Source: Asparagus officinalis
Taxonomy: Eukaryota > Streptophyta > Magnoliopsida > Asparagales > Asparagaceae
DNA: 64,000 nucleotides
Direction of reading: 5' to 3'
Assembly (NCBI RefSeq): GCF_001876935.1
Contig: NC_033801.1
Coordinates: 63,184,790 to 63,248,789 of the forward strand
Part shown: one piece after another, positions 13,323 through 25,792 of the stretch
How the letters are laid out: each line of letters begins with the position of its first letter
How positions within the stretch are numbered: the stretch's first letter is position 1
Notes under the pieces: model-generated
The model's input: the letters and a program-made list of their open reading frames with translations, nothing else
The model's database searches: none
Told to the model about the DNA's origin: nothing
Position numbers and translations under genes: made by a program

Positions 13323-13616
13323 GTTGATATCAGAGCTCTAGTTCCACCATCCTTAGGATTATCATATGTCGAGTTGTGGAGCTAGGATAGAGTTTCTTAG
13401 AGGTCATGTATAGGGTCCGTTAGGAATTTCTATTATGAGTGAGGATGTTATATGTATAACTCAAAAAATTTAAATTTTTTATGTTGACTATCTTACTTTG
13501 ATTATAAAGTATGCTGTGGATGATATATGATACGTTTTACTATTGTTATATGTTATGTTATTTATGCTTGAGGTCTCATTTACTATGTCTAATAAGCTCT
13601 ACTCCTGAACTTATAG

Positions 13617-15421
13617 ATGTCGGGACGAGGACGTGGTCATGGTAGAACCCGTGCTCATGGAGCTAGGCAAGCTAATCCAAAGCCGAGCCACAGCAGGCTT
13701 CGTAATATTTGATCGACCTCATAGCACTAATTGCAGCCAGACTGGTAGCACCTGAGGAGCAAGTAGCGAATCAGATTCACCCAAATGTACCTATTGAAGA
13801 GGCAATACCAGAAGTTACCCCAACCTCACCACCAACAATCGACAGAGCCACAGAGCAGGAGGCTTAGCTCCATTTGTTAGAGAGATGCCAAAAGTTGAGG
13901 GCATCAGAATTCCAGGGCACATCAGGTTCACTTGCAACCCATACGTGGAAGGAGGATGTGGGAAGCATTCTAGATATTCTTGGCATCGTTTCAGTCTGTC
14001 GTTTCAGTCCAAAAATAGAGGTTAGCAGATTTTAGCCTTAAAGGCAACACTGGAGGATGGTATAAGCTCCAGTTTACACTAGAGCAGCGTATAATGCTTA
14101 TCTAGGAGGATTTCATTTACATCTTCCACGAGCAGTATGTATCATCAGTAGCAAAAGCCGAGAAAGAATTAGAGTTAGCCTGATTGGAGAAGGGAGATAT
14201 GTCCATAGCTAATTATGAAAACAAGTTTGTGGGGCTACTCAGATTTACGGGCATGTGGTAGATAGGGGAACGTCAGGCTCAGATGTTCTTGATGGGACTT
14301 CACCCGAGTTTACATCGCTATATTGTATCCAGACGATTTCACTCAATAGGGGAGGTTGCTGATGCCGCTATCTCATAGGAGACCAAGACTTCCATATTCC
14401 AGAAGGGCAAGGATGGAAGCTCTAAAGTAGGGCAGTCCGGAGACAAGGGCAAAGGAAAGAGATCATTTTTAAGACCCGGAGGACCCCAGCAGCAGGGCAA
14501 GGGTTCACAGTAGCAGCAATGTCCCCATATGAAGGGATCTCAGCAGGACCACAGAGCACCGCAACAATGCAAATTTTAGGGTGATTATTACCATTGTCAT
14601 AAGATCGGCCATAAGGCAGCAGAGTGTTGTAGTGCACCAGCATGAGGCCAGCAGGGCAAAGGTCAGGGTCAGTAGCAGAATAGATGATAGGGTCAAGGAC
14701 AGGGCCAGCAGCTGAGACTTGATGCATCTCCAGTAGTCCCAAGGATAGAGGGTCAGGTCTGTGCTATTCAGGAGGTACCGCAGGGATAGATAGTTTCATA
14801 TGTTCTAGATTCTTCAGCTCAACAGACTGCAGCTTCGGGTAGAGTTTATACAATCGTACCTCTTGACCATGGTGCAAGCAGGACCGTCGTGGAAGGTACG
14901 TTTCTTATGAACTCCTTTCCAGCCTGTATCTTATTTGATTTAGGAGCTTCATATTCTTTCATCTCCTTTGCATTCATGGATAGATTTCATCTTGTAGCAT
15001 AGCCTTTAGACATTCCTATCGGTTTCTACCCCATTGGGTAAGGCGTCTCTATTAGAGAGTATATGTAGTAGATATATCATCAGCTTAGATGAGTCGGAGT
15101 TCGTAGTCGATTTGATCATCTTGCTCATGTCCCAGTTTGATGTGATCCTTGGTATTGATTGGATATCTTCCTACCATGTCAGTATCGACTATTTTGCTAA
15201 GACAGACAATTTGTGAGCGTCTGATGGGACTGAGTTGGTGTTAGCGACCTCACAAGGCAACCAGTTTGCGGAGTCATTTTTGGCATACGTCGATGAAGTG
15301 TTGTTGCGGGATCCTGGTGCCAATTTGAACGATACCAAAGTAGTCTCAGAGTATCAGGATGTCTTTCAGGACATACCTAGATTGCCTCTAATGAGAGAGG
15401 TTGAGTTCTACATCGAGTTGC
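13617..15421 (+). pseudogene. Sense Gypsy gag-protease-RT relic
   Basis: A degenerate primer site (TTGATATCAGAGCTCTAG) follows the LTR at ~13325. Gag starts at ATG 13617 with an Arg/Gly-rich leader, then a capsid region (~13900-14350) and a zinc-knuckle remnant near 14570-14640. The protease around 14930 reads LFDLGASYSF, with Leu in place of the usual Ser after the catalytic Asp. LGIDWISSY and the start of RT (REVEFYIEL) follow. Frameshifts and stops interrupt it many times. Family-like sequence stops at ~15421, where unrelated sequence begins. Gag keeps its capsid region, unlike the copy at 60.5 kb. Confidence 0.75.
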
Positions 15422-15954
15422 ATTGGCATAAGCTATTGCATCTACAATCATCGTTGGTCAATAATAACCTAGACAATGGTCCAGGTTTGATGTGCTCCAC
15501 ACATCCCATCGTAGGCTTCTTTAAGTGATTCTTGAGGTTTGCTTGATAACATGCAGCTAAGCAGTATGTCATAGAATGATCAACAATATAATGTCTATGT
15601 AATGAAGTCATAAAAGAAGGAGGTGCTCCACCTTACACAGAGATCTCTTGTTTCGGATTGTCTGGCAGTGGGCCATGTAAGGCGTAGTCAACGATTGGGT
15701 AATGCTAGTCATTGGGTGGAAACCCCTAAGGTGAAGCATGAATCATATTGGCTTCCAAGATTTGTTTCAAGCAACATAACTAGCGGGTGGTTACCCGCAA
15801 TATGTTTGGTAGACGTGGATGATGAGGCTAAGGTAGCCGCAAGTGATACCGAAGCATCAATGTTAGTATTCTTGAAGCGAGCTACGTATTAATGTAGAAG
15901 CCTTCATAAGAATGAGCAAGCTTCAATGTCGCTTCATGGTAAAATAAGAGATCT
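15422..15954. other. Segment of unknown origin between Gypsy and Copia relics
   Basis: The Gypsy reading ends at ~15421 and Copia RT begins near 15955. The 0.5 kb between them has an 89-codon + frame (15623-15892) and a 67-codon - frame (15408-15611), neither recognisable. It may be filler DNA captured during repair, or a fragment of another element. Confidence 0.3.
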
Positions 15955-16900
15955 TTGTGTCGCTTCCTTCCCGGTGTGAATGATCCAACCATGTTCATCT
16001 CTTCCTCTAATGGACATCACACAATCTTACTCCTATATGTCGACGACATGATCATCACTAGTGATAACCTATCAACCATTACCCAAATCAAATCTCTGCT
16101 TCAACAAGAGTTTGAGATGAAAGATCTAGATAGCTTATATTACTTCCTTGGAGTGAAGATCAACCAGACTCCACACAGCTACCATCTCTCTCAGCAAAAA
16201 TTTGCTATGAACATGATCAATCATGATGGCCTAACTGGTCCCAAATTAGCTCTGACACCTCTTGAGTATGAAGCTCAAAGCTATGGACGGTGACCCACTA
16301 CCTGATGTAACTCAATATTAACATCTCGTAGAGAGTCTAGTATAACTCACCATCAGCTCTGACACCTCTTGCTATGAACCTGTACGTTCATGTGCTCAGT
16401 CAGTTTGTTGCTATTCCACATTCCTTTCACAAAGTCACACTAGTTCATGTTCTACACTACCTTCGCGAGACTCCAGGTAGGGTGTTGTTCTTTTTAGCTT
16501 CATCATCACTCACTCTTCATGCCTATAGTGATGCAGACTAGGCAGACAACGCTACATATCGACAATCCACTACTAGTTATTGTATAGTTCTAGGTGACTC
16601 CCTCATCTCTTGGAAATCCAAGAAACAATTGTCTCTCACTTCAATACAAAATCAGAATATTATGCCATGGTGTCCACCATCGCAGAGATCGTCTGGCTAC
16701 GACGACTCCTTCTTGACATAAGCATCCATTCTACCACAACAACTCCTCTTCTGTGCAACAACATGAGTGCCATCAAAATTACCAGTGATCCAGTATTTCA
16801 TGAACGAAGAAAGCCTATTGAGATTGACTATCACTTCACTCATCATCATTTTCTAGCTGGCATTAACTCACTTTCCTATGTAAATACCGATTTTTAGCTA
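15955..16900 (+). pseudogene. Copia RT-RNase H 3' fragment (Ale/Retrofit-like)
   Basis: Only the last part of pol remains. It has the RT catalytic motif LLLYVDDM (~16030), FEMKDLDSLYYFLGVKI, and then, after frame breaks near 16290-16380, the RNase H region with YSDAD (~16527), STTSYC, a SWKSKKQ block near 16610 and a HERRKPIEIDYHF block near 16810. Gag, protease, integrase and most of RT are absent, so the element is truncated at its 5' side. The short LTR and the LSQQKFAM-type sequence suggest the Ale/Retrofit lineage; that assignment is tentative. Confidence 0.7.
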
Positions 16901-16982
16901 ACAGGTTCCTTCACCAAAGCTCATACGATACAACAACATTCATTTCTTCTTTGCAAACTGTCATTAGTTAACCCAATTGTAG

Positions 16983-16994
16983 TTTGAGGGAGGG
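16983..16994 (+). other. Polypurine tract of the truncated Copia
   Basis: TTTGAGGGAGGG lies immediately before the LTR start TGTTAAAA at 16995. This is the expected site for plus-strand priming. Confidence 0.65.
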
Positions 16995-17137
16995 TGTTAA
17001 AAATTGTATATAGAGTACTCTTGTTTAGTCCCAAAGTTGGGTAGAGTAGTAGAACAATTCTATTCATATTGTATAAGTAGATAGCAATATCAATAAAGAT
17101 AGTTATCCTTTTCTCCTGATTTACTCTATATTTAACA
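16995..17137 (+). repeat. 143-bp Copia 3' LTR
   Basis: The LTR opens TGTTAAA and closes TTTAACA, a perfect 7-bp terminal inverted repeat. It follows a purine tract and the end of Copia RNase H. TATAAGTAG near 17080 may be promoter-related. Its 5' partner is lost. The next five bases, ATTCA, would be the TSD, but the left copy cannot be checked. Confidence 0.65.
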
Positions 17138-17228
17138 ATTCATGCCAGAGAACAAGATAAGACATTTAGATTTCCTTTTTCTTTAGTTAATGTCATTATG
17201 GGATACTTATATAGTTTCATGTTTGCAG

Positions 17229-17294
17229 GGATTTTGTGCAGAACCTCAAAATTCTTGGGAGCTTTCTAAAAATTACCCTGGGTTTCGTACATAT
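17229..17294 (+). other. Possible host-gene exon relic (66 bp)
   Basis: A 66-base stretch lies between TTTCATGTTTGCAG and GTAAGG, which fit a splice acceptor and donor. It is a multiple of three and encodes 22 residues of mixed, protein-like composition (begins GFCAEPQNSWELSKNYPGF). It is also inside a longer open frame (17190-17378). I do not recognise the protein, and no neighbouring exon is evident. Confidence 0.25.
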
Positions 17295-17318
17295 GTAAGG
17301 CTAAAAATTACACTTATG

Positions 17319-17716
17319 TGCCCTATAGTTTCACCAATACTATACTTAAATGTCCTTATTTTAATACTGAGAAAATAAATATTCAAAGTATATAAATTTG
17401 CATATTTACGCTCCAAAGTTAAAAAATTCAAGATGGTGTTAATATTTCTCTATGTCTCTAGGAATATTCATAACATAAAGTACTTAAGTGTAACTTTTAA
17501 AAACTTTAGGGCATTAAAATAAGGTTATTTATAAACTGATGGTATTCATATGCAATATTATGTAAACAAGAGGGCACTAATATGCAATATTACATAAATA
17601 AGAGGGCAACAAAGTTTAATATTTTAAAACTTTGAAGAATTTATCTATGATATTTAAACATTATGAGCATTTAAAATAAAGATCACTTAAGTGCAGAGTT
17701 TGTGAAACCAAGGGCA
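17319..17716. mobile_element. MITE-like inverted-repeat unit
   Basis: The left end TGCCCTATAGTTTCACCAAT and the complement of the right end (TGCCCTTGGTTTCACAAACT) form an imperfect terminal inverted repeat of about 33 bp. The interior is AT-rich without coding. No clear TSD was found, so the family is open. Confidence 0.4.
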
Positions 17717-18459
17717 AACCCACATATACCAAACAGATGTCACGTGACACCAGTTTGGTATAGGATCCTAGGGATCCACCCCCAAATCCCACAAAGCCTT
17801 ATCCCCATAAAAAAAACCCTCCTGATAACTTCCTTGTATTACAAAATTTAAAAAAATAAATAAAAAAACATGTTGGCTTTACCCTAGCATCTTCTCCACC
17901 TCAAATTCAATAAGATTCGCCCGCTCCTTGCCTTGTAAGGCACATTGGCACTCCTCTCACCTATAACCTCGTCCTCCTCTAGTCTTCTACGGCTCCACCC
18001 TCCTCTATCTATTTTCCTCGTCTACCGATTATAAGAGCCCATGACTTGGTCTTCCTCCTCAATTCTTGAAGAACCACCAACCTTGCTTCCTTTCGTTCTC
18101 TAGCACATTGCAACTCATAAAGTAGGTTTTTTATATTTCTTTTTAATTTTTATGATTTTGTGTTAAATTTTAGGTTTTTCTTAGAGTCTTGACATTGAAA
18201 TTATTTGATTTTTGTACACATTCGACTTTCTCCTCATTGTCGATTGCAATTCGAATTGAAAGATTTTTGTTGGATTTGATCAAGGTAACAATTTTAGTTA
18301 ATAGTGAAATAAATTTGGGTTTATGTTTGAATTTGTAGCGAATAATAAATTTTAGACTCTCTAATAAAGAAGCAAACTTACATATTGTTAAGAATCAAGT
18401 TAATCTGTAGTACACATAATCTATAGAATCAAGATCAAATTAATGTTTTTGTTCTTGTT
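17717..18459. other. Non-coding interval
   Basis: The interval is AT-rich with a C/T-rich stretch near 17890-18080 that looks like a leader or untranslated sequence. No ORF of note, RNA gene or repeat boundary was seen. It ends at the TTACC target duplication of the Copia array. Confidence 0.4.
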
Positions 18460-18464
18460 TTACC

Positions 18465-19277
18465 TGTGAGTGGGGTCAACCTTTCCCAATTGAAGAGTAG
18501 AAGCTGAAGCGAATATATGTACATCTTCATCACGTGTAGATAGATGAGCTGGGAAAACGCATGAATGATGAAGGCACGTCACGTGAACATTTGTTGATCG
18601 CAACAAATCTAGCGAATTTGTGGAAAGCATGTGAAGGGCTGGGTCTTGGACTGCGTGTGTGCAGAGTAGTTTTTTTTCCCTGGATGTGGTGATGGCCCAC
18701 CCAAGTCAGAGAGCCTTATAAGTACTCTCCCTAGGGTTTCGTGAAAACTAGTGCAGGAATTGAGGGAGAAAACAGAGATGGTTGTGCAAGTACAGAGCTT
18801 CTGAAATTAGCAGCGACAGAGCTGGCTTTTGGAGAAACATCACAGAAGCAAAAAGGGTGCGTGTGCAGAGCTTTGGCCTTTGTGCAAAAGTGTTGGCAGC
18901 ATTCTTTTTGGGCGACGTGCAAAGAGTCCTTTTATGCTTTTCAGAGAGATAATTGTGTGAGGGTTTATATTGAGTGATTGTAAACCCTAGTTGTGTTATC
19001 TCGTCTCTAATAGTAGGTCTTCCCCTCCTTGCCCCGTGGACGTAGGCAGTTTGTCGAACCACGTAAAATTAGTTTGTTTGTATTTGTGGCTATTATAAAA
19101 GTTTTTAGGATCCCTCGACAAGTCAGTCCTAGAACTGATGAGAGGAAGGGCCGATATCTCACTTTGTTGAGATATTCACTTCAGATTCTTATTTCCTTGG
19201 TGGGATAGGAATTCTTATTGATCTTCCTCTCTTATTGTGCACCAAAAACTCTGCCGAAATTTTCGCTGCGCACAACA
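18465..19277 (+). repeat. Array LTR 1
   Basis: 813 bp, TGTGAGTGGGG to GCACAACA. It carries the CTTGCCCCGTGGACGTAGGC motif (19028), shared with the Copia LTRs at 34.6-40.4 kb and 40.7-54.6 kb, and TTATAAGTACTC near 18717 as a weak TATA. It is preceded by TSD TTACC. Confidence 0.85.
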
Positions 19278-22072
19278 AGTAGTATTAGAGCTCGGGCTAT
19301 GCTTGGGCTATATGGAGGAGTAGATCGCTTTGGAATCACGTCTAGGGCTTTGTTTGGTGATAAAGGTGAGATCTTTTTGAAAAAGACTCTATCATTTTAG
19401 TTTTGTATCTATTCTTCGTTCGTTGGTGCGTTGAGAAAGATGTTGGGGAAAGAAGGTGCTTCTGGTGTCGAGGGTGGTGCTTCTGGCGCGAAGACCATTC
19501 AGAGTTTGAATATTCACTCTATGAAGTTAGATGTGGAGAAGTTTAATAGCACAAACAACTTTGGATTATGAAGATACGAGGTTTTGGATGCGCTGAACAC
19601 GCAGAATTTGGAGGATACATTGGAGTTAGATGGCAATCCAGATGTCACTGATTAGAATGTTTGGAAGAAAATGAATCGAACGACGTGTGGTGTGATTAGG
19701 TCTTGTTTGACTCAAGATCTAAAATATGATGTGATGAACGAGACTTCTGCGAAGAAGATTTAGGAGATTCTCGAAAGCAAGTATCTGACAAAGAGTGTTG
19801 ACAACCGCTTGCATTTGAAAAGGGGACTTTATCATTTCCAGTTGAAGAAGGGAACCTTAATTAGAGATCACATGAACACCTACACAAACCTTCTTGTGGA
19901 TTTGACGAATGTGGATGTCATGATTGAAGATAAGGACAGGGCGTTGCTGTTGTTGAGTTCCTTACCCGATGAGAAATATGAGACCTTCGTCCTTACTCTG
20001 ATTAATGGAAAAGCATCTCTTTCGTATAGTAAGGTCACTGCTGCACTAGTGAATTATCAGCTTCGGAAGAAGGATAAGGAGACTTCGACTGAGCCAGTAG
20101 CAGAGGCGTTGGCCGCAAGAGGGAAGGGTCCGAATCGGAAGAATTGGAGGTCACAGTCTAGAGTAGGGCATCCTATAATTAGAAAAGATAAGTGTACTTA
20201 GTGCAAGGACACTGGTCATTGGAAAAAATACTACCCAAAGCTCGACGAATAGATGACGAATAAGCAGAAGGGAAAAGGGAAGCAACCATCATGAGAAGCA
20301 AACATCGTATCGGATGGTAATATTTCTGACTCTTCTATTTATTCGCTTTCTATCAGTCCTACATGTAGCTATTCGGAGGAATTCGAGTGGATGTTGGATA
20401 GTGGTGCGACCTATCATGTGTGTCCTAGAAGGGAAATTCGAGTGGATGTTGGATAGTGGTGCGACCTATCATGTGTGTCCTAGAAGGGAATGGTTCTCCA
20501 GTTTAAGAAGCTGGATAGTGGTATGGTGTACATAGCTGATAACCGTGCATGCCAGATCCTTGGGATAGGAAGAATTCGCATAAAAATATTTGACGGGACT
20601 GTTAGGGAGTTAAATGATGTGAGATATGTTCCTTCTTTTAGGAAAGACTTGATCTCGATTGGAGCTTTGGTTGGAGAGGGTCTGAATATTCGTGTTGAGG
20701 ACATGGTTCTCGAGATCGTGGAAGACTCTCAGATTGTGATGAAGGGCGTCAGGAGGAGTGTCAGGTGGAGAACTGGCGACTTCTATTGATTCGACTAGAC
20801 TGTATCATTTGGGGCTTGGTCATTCCAGTATTGATTCCTCGCATAGATTGAAAGAGGATGCGAAGACCTGCAGTTTGAAGTCCAGTGAACATGTTGATGT
20901 GAGCAATAAGACCAAGGTAAAGTTTGGCACCTCTATTCACCATGCTAAGGGTCGTTCTGGAGGAGTTCATGTGGATGTTTGGGGGCCTTCCAAGGAGGCA
21001 TCATTGGGAGGTAATAGAAGTTTGGTTTTCTTTGTTGGTGGCTGTTCTAGACGTATTTAGGTTGCAACCAAATCCCTATTGGAGAAAGTCCTAGTAGTCT
21101 CCAACAGATTAAAGAAGTGTATGATTGGCAGAAAGGTGAAGGTATTTTATTTTGGTGAGAGATACAAGATGGACCTGTTTCTCTATTAGAGCCGAGCTCA
21201 CGGCATTGTGAGACCCTTCGTTGGAAAGGAAATCTTGGGGCAACTAGATAGGGTGACAAATTTGGAGAACCGTGCCTTGCTGGAGGAGGATCAGTGTTTG
21301 TTGTCAAGCAATAGTCTGTAGAAGAGTTTCAGGACTGAGGCTTCGACATATTTGGGTTATCCTATTAAAGAGTTGTCAACTGCTGTGATTGGAGCTAAAA
21401 CTCTATTGGAAGATTGGTCTGGTAGTGTCACTTCGGTTGAGGCTTCGATGAGGGAGCTATTTGACTCTCAGCAGGTGGAGAGTTTTGGACAGACCTTAGA
21501 TGTATCACAGCGGGTGGAGTGTGATGCTACTCCATATTGGGTGAAGATTACTTCAGATCATACTATATTGTTTGGGATTCTAGCTAAGGTGACACAGCTT
21601 AGGGATCATTTGGTTTTGGATGCAGATGATGAGTTGAGTTTTGATTCAAGTGCAACTGATAGATGTAGTTTGGATATGACCATTGGTTTACCTCAGGTAG
21701 AGGTGTTTGAGGTCATTGGAGGTGCTATCAGCCGCAGAGTTGATGATATTAGAGAAGGGTTGTGAACTCTTCTAGTTGATTGAGGTCATTCACGGCCATT
21801 TTGGTGAACTACGTTCGGCTTGATTCCTTAGGCAAGAGGATACATAGGCAGTCTTTACGATGCAGCCGGTTTAGATTTTGATGGGGTGAGACTGATTTGG
21901 TGAGTAGATACCGACATTTGGAGAGTGTTTGCGCTCTCATTTGGGTTCTCGACTTGTTATGGATTGAGTCCATTGTCGTGAACTGTTTCATTTCGTCATG
22001 GACACAACAAGTGGGACATTTGTTTGGTTGGTGTCGGCTCAGTTTTGGGAAAATTTCGCCGAGGTGGAGAAG
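19278..22072 (+). pseudogene. Array body 1: RT-less Copia gag-protease-integrase relic
   Basis: A degenerate primer site (AGTAGTATTAGAGC) opens the body. Gag starts at ATG 19440 and soon meets a TGA in NNFGL*. The UBN2-like gag core follows (~19600-20060), with a TAG in the KKI*EI stretch. A zinc knuckle (~20190-20250) has a TAG inside it and Tyr in place of the last Cys. The protease LDSGATYHV stretch is duplicated over ~51 bp near 20390-20490. The integrase keeps DVWGPSK but lacks SDNGGEY. No RT or RNase H is present; a stretch like the integrase-RT linker (~21430-21770) leads straight to the 3' untranslated part. A deletion at ~20755 removes the YYLTR stretch found in body 2. Confidence 0.8.
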
Positions 22073-23010
22073 TATGAGTGGGGTCCACCTTTCCCAAGTG
22101 AAGAGTAGAAGCTAAAGCGAATATATGTACATCTTCATCACGTGAAGATAGAAGAGCTGGGAAAAAGTGTGAATGATGAAGGCACGTCACGTTGACATTT
22201 GTTGATCGCAACAAATCCAACGAATTTGTGGAAAGCAGGTGAAAGGCTGGGTCTTGGACTGCGCATGTGCGGATTAGTTTCTTTTTCCCTGGATGTGGTG
22301 ATGGCCCACCCGAGTCAGAGAGCCTCATAAGTACTATCCCTAGGGTTTCGTGAAAACTAGTGCAGGAATTGAGGGAGAAAACAGAGATGGCTATGCAAGT
22401 ACAGAGCTTCTGAAATTAGCAGCGACAGAGCTGGCTTTTAGAGAAAAATCGCAGAAGCAAAAAGGGTGTGTGTGCAGAGCTTTGGCCTTCGTGCAAAAGT
22501 GTTGGCAGCGTTCTTTTTGGGCGGCGGACAAAGAGTCTTTTTGTGCTTTTGAGAGAGATAATTGTGTGAGGGTTTAGATTGAGTGATTGTAAACCCTAGT
22601 TATATTATCTCCTCTCTAATAGTAGATCTCCCCCTCCTTGCCCCGTGGACGTAGGTAGTTTGCCGAACCACTTATTATCTCCTCTCTAATAGTAGATCTC
22701 CCCCTCCTTGCCCCGTGGACGTAGGTAGTTTGCCGAACCACGTAAAATTGGTTTCCCCCTCCTTGCCCCGTGGACGTAGGTAGTTTGCCGAACCACGTAA
22801 AATTGGTTTGTTTGTGTTTGTGGTCATTGTAATAGTTTTAGGATCTCTCGACAAGTTAGTCCTAGAACTGATGAGAGGAAGAACTGATATCTCACTTTGT
22901 TGAGATATTCACTTCAGATTCTTGTTTCCTTAGTGAGACAGGAATTCTTATTGATCTTCCTCTCTTATTGTGCACCAAAAACTCTGCCGAAATTTTTGCT
23001 ATGCACAACA
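22073..23010 (+). repeat. Array LTR 2, with internal triplication
   Basis: 938 bp against 812-813 in its sisters. The excess comes from partial tandem copies of the CTCCTTGCCCCGTGGACGTA block at ~22606-22810. It starts TATGAG, where the other copies have TGTGAG. Confidence 0.85.
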
Positions 23011-25792
23011 AGTGGTATTAGAGCTTGGGCTACACTTGGGCTATTTGGAGGAGTAGATCGCTTTGGAATCTCGTCTAGGGCTTTGTTTGGTGATAAAGAT
23101 GGGATCTTTTTGATAAAGACTTTATCTTTTCAGTTTTGGATCTATTCTTCGTTCGTTGGTGCGTTGAGAAAGATGTTGGGGAAAGATGTTGGGGAAAGAA
23201 GGTGCTTCGGGTATCGAGGGTGGTACTTCTGGCACGAAGACCATTCAGAGTTTGAATATTCACTCTATGAAGTTAGATGTGGAGAAGTTTAATAGCATAA
23301 ACAACTTTGGATTATGAAGATGCGAGGTTTTGGATGCGCTGAACACGCAGAATTTGGAGGATACATTGGAGTTAGATGGCAATCCAGATGACACTGAAGA
23401 GAAGGTTTGGAAAAAGATGAATCGAACGGCGTGTGGTGTGATTAGGTCTTGTTTGACTCAAGATCTAAAATATGATGTGATGAACGAGACTTCTGCGAAG
23501 AAGATTTAGGAGATTCTCGAAAGAAAGTATCTGACAAAGAGTGTTAAGAACCGCTTGCATTTAAAGGGGAGACTTTATCGTTTCCAGTTGAAGAAGGGAA
23601 CATCAATTAGAGATCACATGAACACCTACACAAAGCTTCTTACGGATTTGACGAATGTGGATGTCATGATTGAAGATGAGGACAGGACGTTGTTATTGTT
23701 GAGTTCCTTGCCCGATGAGGAATATGAGACATTCGTCCTTACTCTGATTAATGGGAAGGCATCACTTTTGTATAGTGAGGTCACTGCTGCACTAGTGAAT
23801 TATCAGCTTCGGAAGAAGGATAAGGAGACTTCGACTAAGCCAGTAGCAGAGGCGTTGGCCGCAAGAGGGAAGGGTCCGAATCGGAAGAATTGGAGATCAC
23901 AGTCTAGAGTAGGGCATCCTACAATTAGAAAAGATAAGTGTGCTTAGTGCAAGGACACTGGTCATTGGAAAAAATACTACCCAAAGCTCGACGAATAGAT
24001 GAAGAATAAGCAGAAGGGAAAAGGGAAGCAACCATCATGAGAAGCAAACATCGTATCGGATGGTAATATTTCTGACTCTTCTATTTATTCGCTTTCTATC
24101 AGTCCTACATGTAGCTATTCGGAGGAATTCGAGTGGATGTTGGATAGTGGTGCGACCTATCATGTGTGTCCTAGAAGGGAATGGTTCTCCAGTTTGAGAA
24201 GCTGGATAGTGGTATGGTGTACATAGCTGATAACCGTGCATGCCAGATCCTTGGGATAGGAAGAATTCGCATAAAAATATTTCACGAGACTGTTAGGGAG
24301 TTAAATGATGTGAGATATGTTCCTTCTTTTAGGAAAGACTTGATCTCGATTGGAGCTTTGGTTGGAGAGGGTCTGAATATTCGAATTGAGAACATGGTTC
24401 TCAAGATTGTGAAAGACTCTCAGATTATGATGAAGGGCGTCAGGAGAAATAACATGTATTACTTGACTAGAGGTATAGTGGCAGGTGGAGAACTGGCGAC
24501 TTCTATTGATTCGACTAGACTGTATCATTTGGGGCTTGGTCATTCCAGTATTGATTCCTCGCATAGATTGAAAGAGGATGCGAAGACCTACAGTTTGAAG
24601 TCCAGTGAACATGTTGATGTGAGCAAGAAGACCAATGTGAAGTTTGGCACCTCTATTCACCATGCTAAGGGTCATTCTAGAGGAGTTCACGTGGATGTTT
24701 GGGGGCCTTCCAAGGGGGCATCATTGGGAGGTAATAGAAGTTTGGTTTCCTTTGTTGGTGGCTGTTCTAGACGTGTTTGGGTTGCAACCAAATCCCTATT
24801 GGAGAAAGTCCTAGTAGTCTCCTACAGATTGAAGAAGTGTATGATTGGCAAAAAGGTGAAGGTACTTCATTTTGGTGAGAGATACAAGATGGACCTGTTT
24901 CTGTATTGGAGCCGAGCTCACGGCATTGTGAGACACTTTGTTGGAAAGGAAATATTGGGGCAACTAGATAGGGTGACAAATTTAGAGAACCGTGCCTTGC
25001 TGGAGGAGGATCGGTGTTTATTGTCAAGCAATAGTCTATAGAAGAGTTTCTGGACTGAGGCTTCGACATATTTGGGTTATCCTATTAAATAGTTGTCAAC
25101 TATTGTGATTGGAGGTAAAACTCTATTGGAAGATTGGTCTGGTAGTGTCACTTCGGTTGAGGCTTCGATGAGGGAGCTATTTGACTCTCAGCAGGTAAAG
25201 AGTTTTGGACAGACCTTAGATGTATCGCAGCGGGTGGAGTGTGATGCTACTCCATATTGGGTGAAGATTACTCCAGATCATACTATATTGTTTGGGATTC
25301 CAGCTGAGGTGACACAGCTTAGGGATCATTTGGTTTTGGATGCAGATGATGAGTTGAGTTTTGATTCGAGTGTAGCTGATAGATGTAGTTTGGATATGAC
25401 CATTGGTTCACCTCAGGTGGAGGTGTTTGAGGTCATTGGAGGTGCTATCAGCCGCAGAGTTAATGATATTAGAGAAGGGTTGCGAACTCTTCTAGTTGAT
25501 TGAGGTCCTTCATGGCCATTTTGGTGAACTACGTTCGGCTTGATTTCTTGGGAATAAGGATACGTAGGCAGTCTTTACGATGCAGCCGGTTTGGATTTTG
25601 ATGGGTTGAGACCGATTTGGTGAGTAGATACCGATATTTGGAGAGTGTTCGTGCTCTCATTTGGGTTCTCGACTTATTATGGATTGAGTCCATTATCGTG
25701 AACTGTTTCACTTCGTCATGGACACAACAAGTGGGACATTTGTTTGGTTAGTGTCGGCTCAGTTTTGGGAAAATTTCGCCGAGATGGAGAAT
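23011..25792 (+). pseudogene. Array body 2: RT-less Copia gag-protease-integrase relic
   Basis: The primer site AGTGGTATTAGAGC opens the body, and gag begins at ATG 23173 just after a 14-bp duplication. Gag carries the same TGA and TAG stops as body 1. The zinc knuckle again has TAG (23945-23947) and a lost last Cys. The longest open stretch (24181-25041, 286 codons) covers the end of protease, the pre-integrase region and a degenerate integrase. It has VHVDVWGPSK and LENRALLEE at the first catalytic Asp and the Glu region, but HFGERYK where SDNGGEY is expected. The linker-like frame 25093-25503 follows. RT and RNase H are missing. This body is closer to body 1 than to body 3. Confidence 0.8.

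Noticed and set aside
24181..25041. 286-codon frame as an independent host gene
   Set aside because: Its text is Copia protease, pre-integrase and integrase. It is one copy of a three-fold array and lacks catalytic residues.
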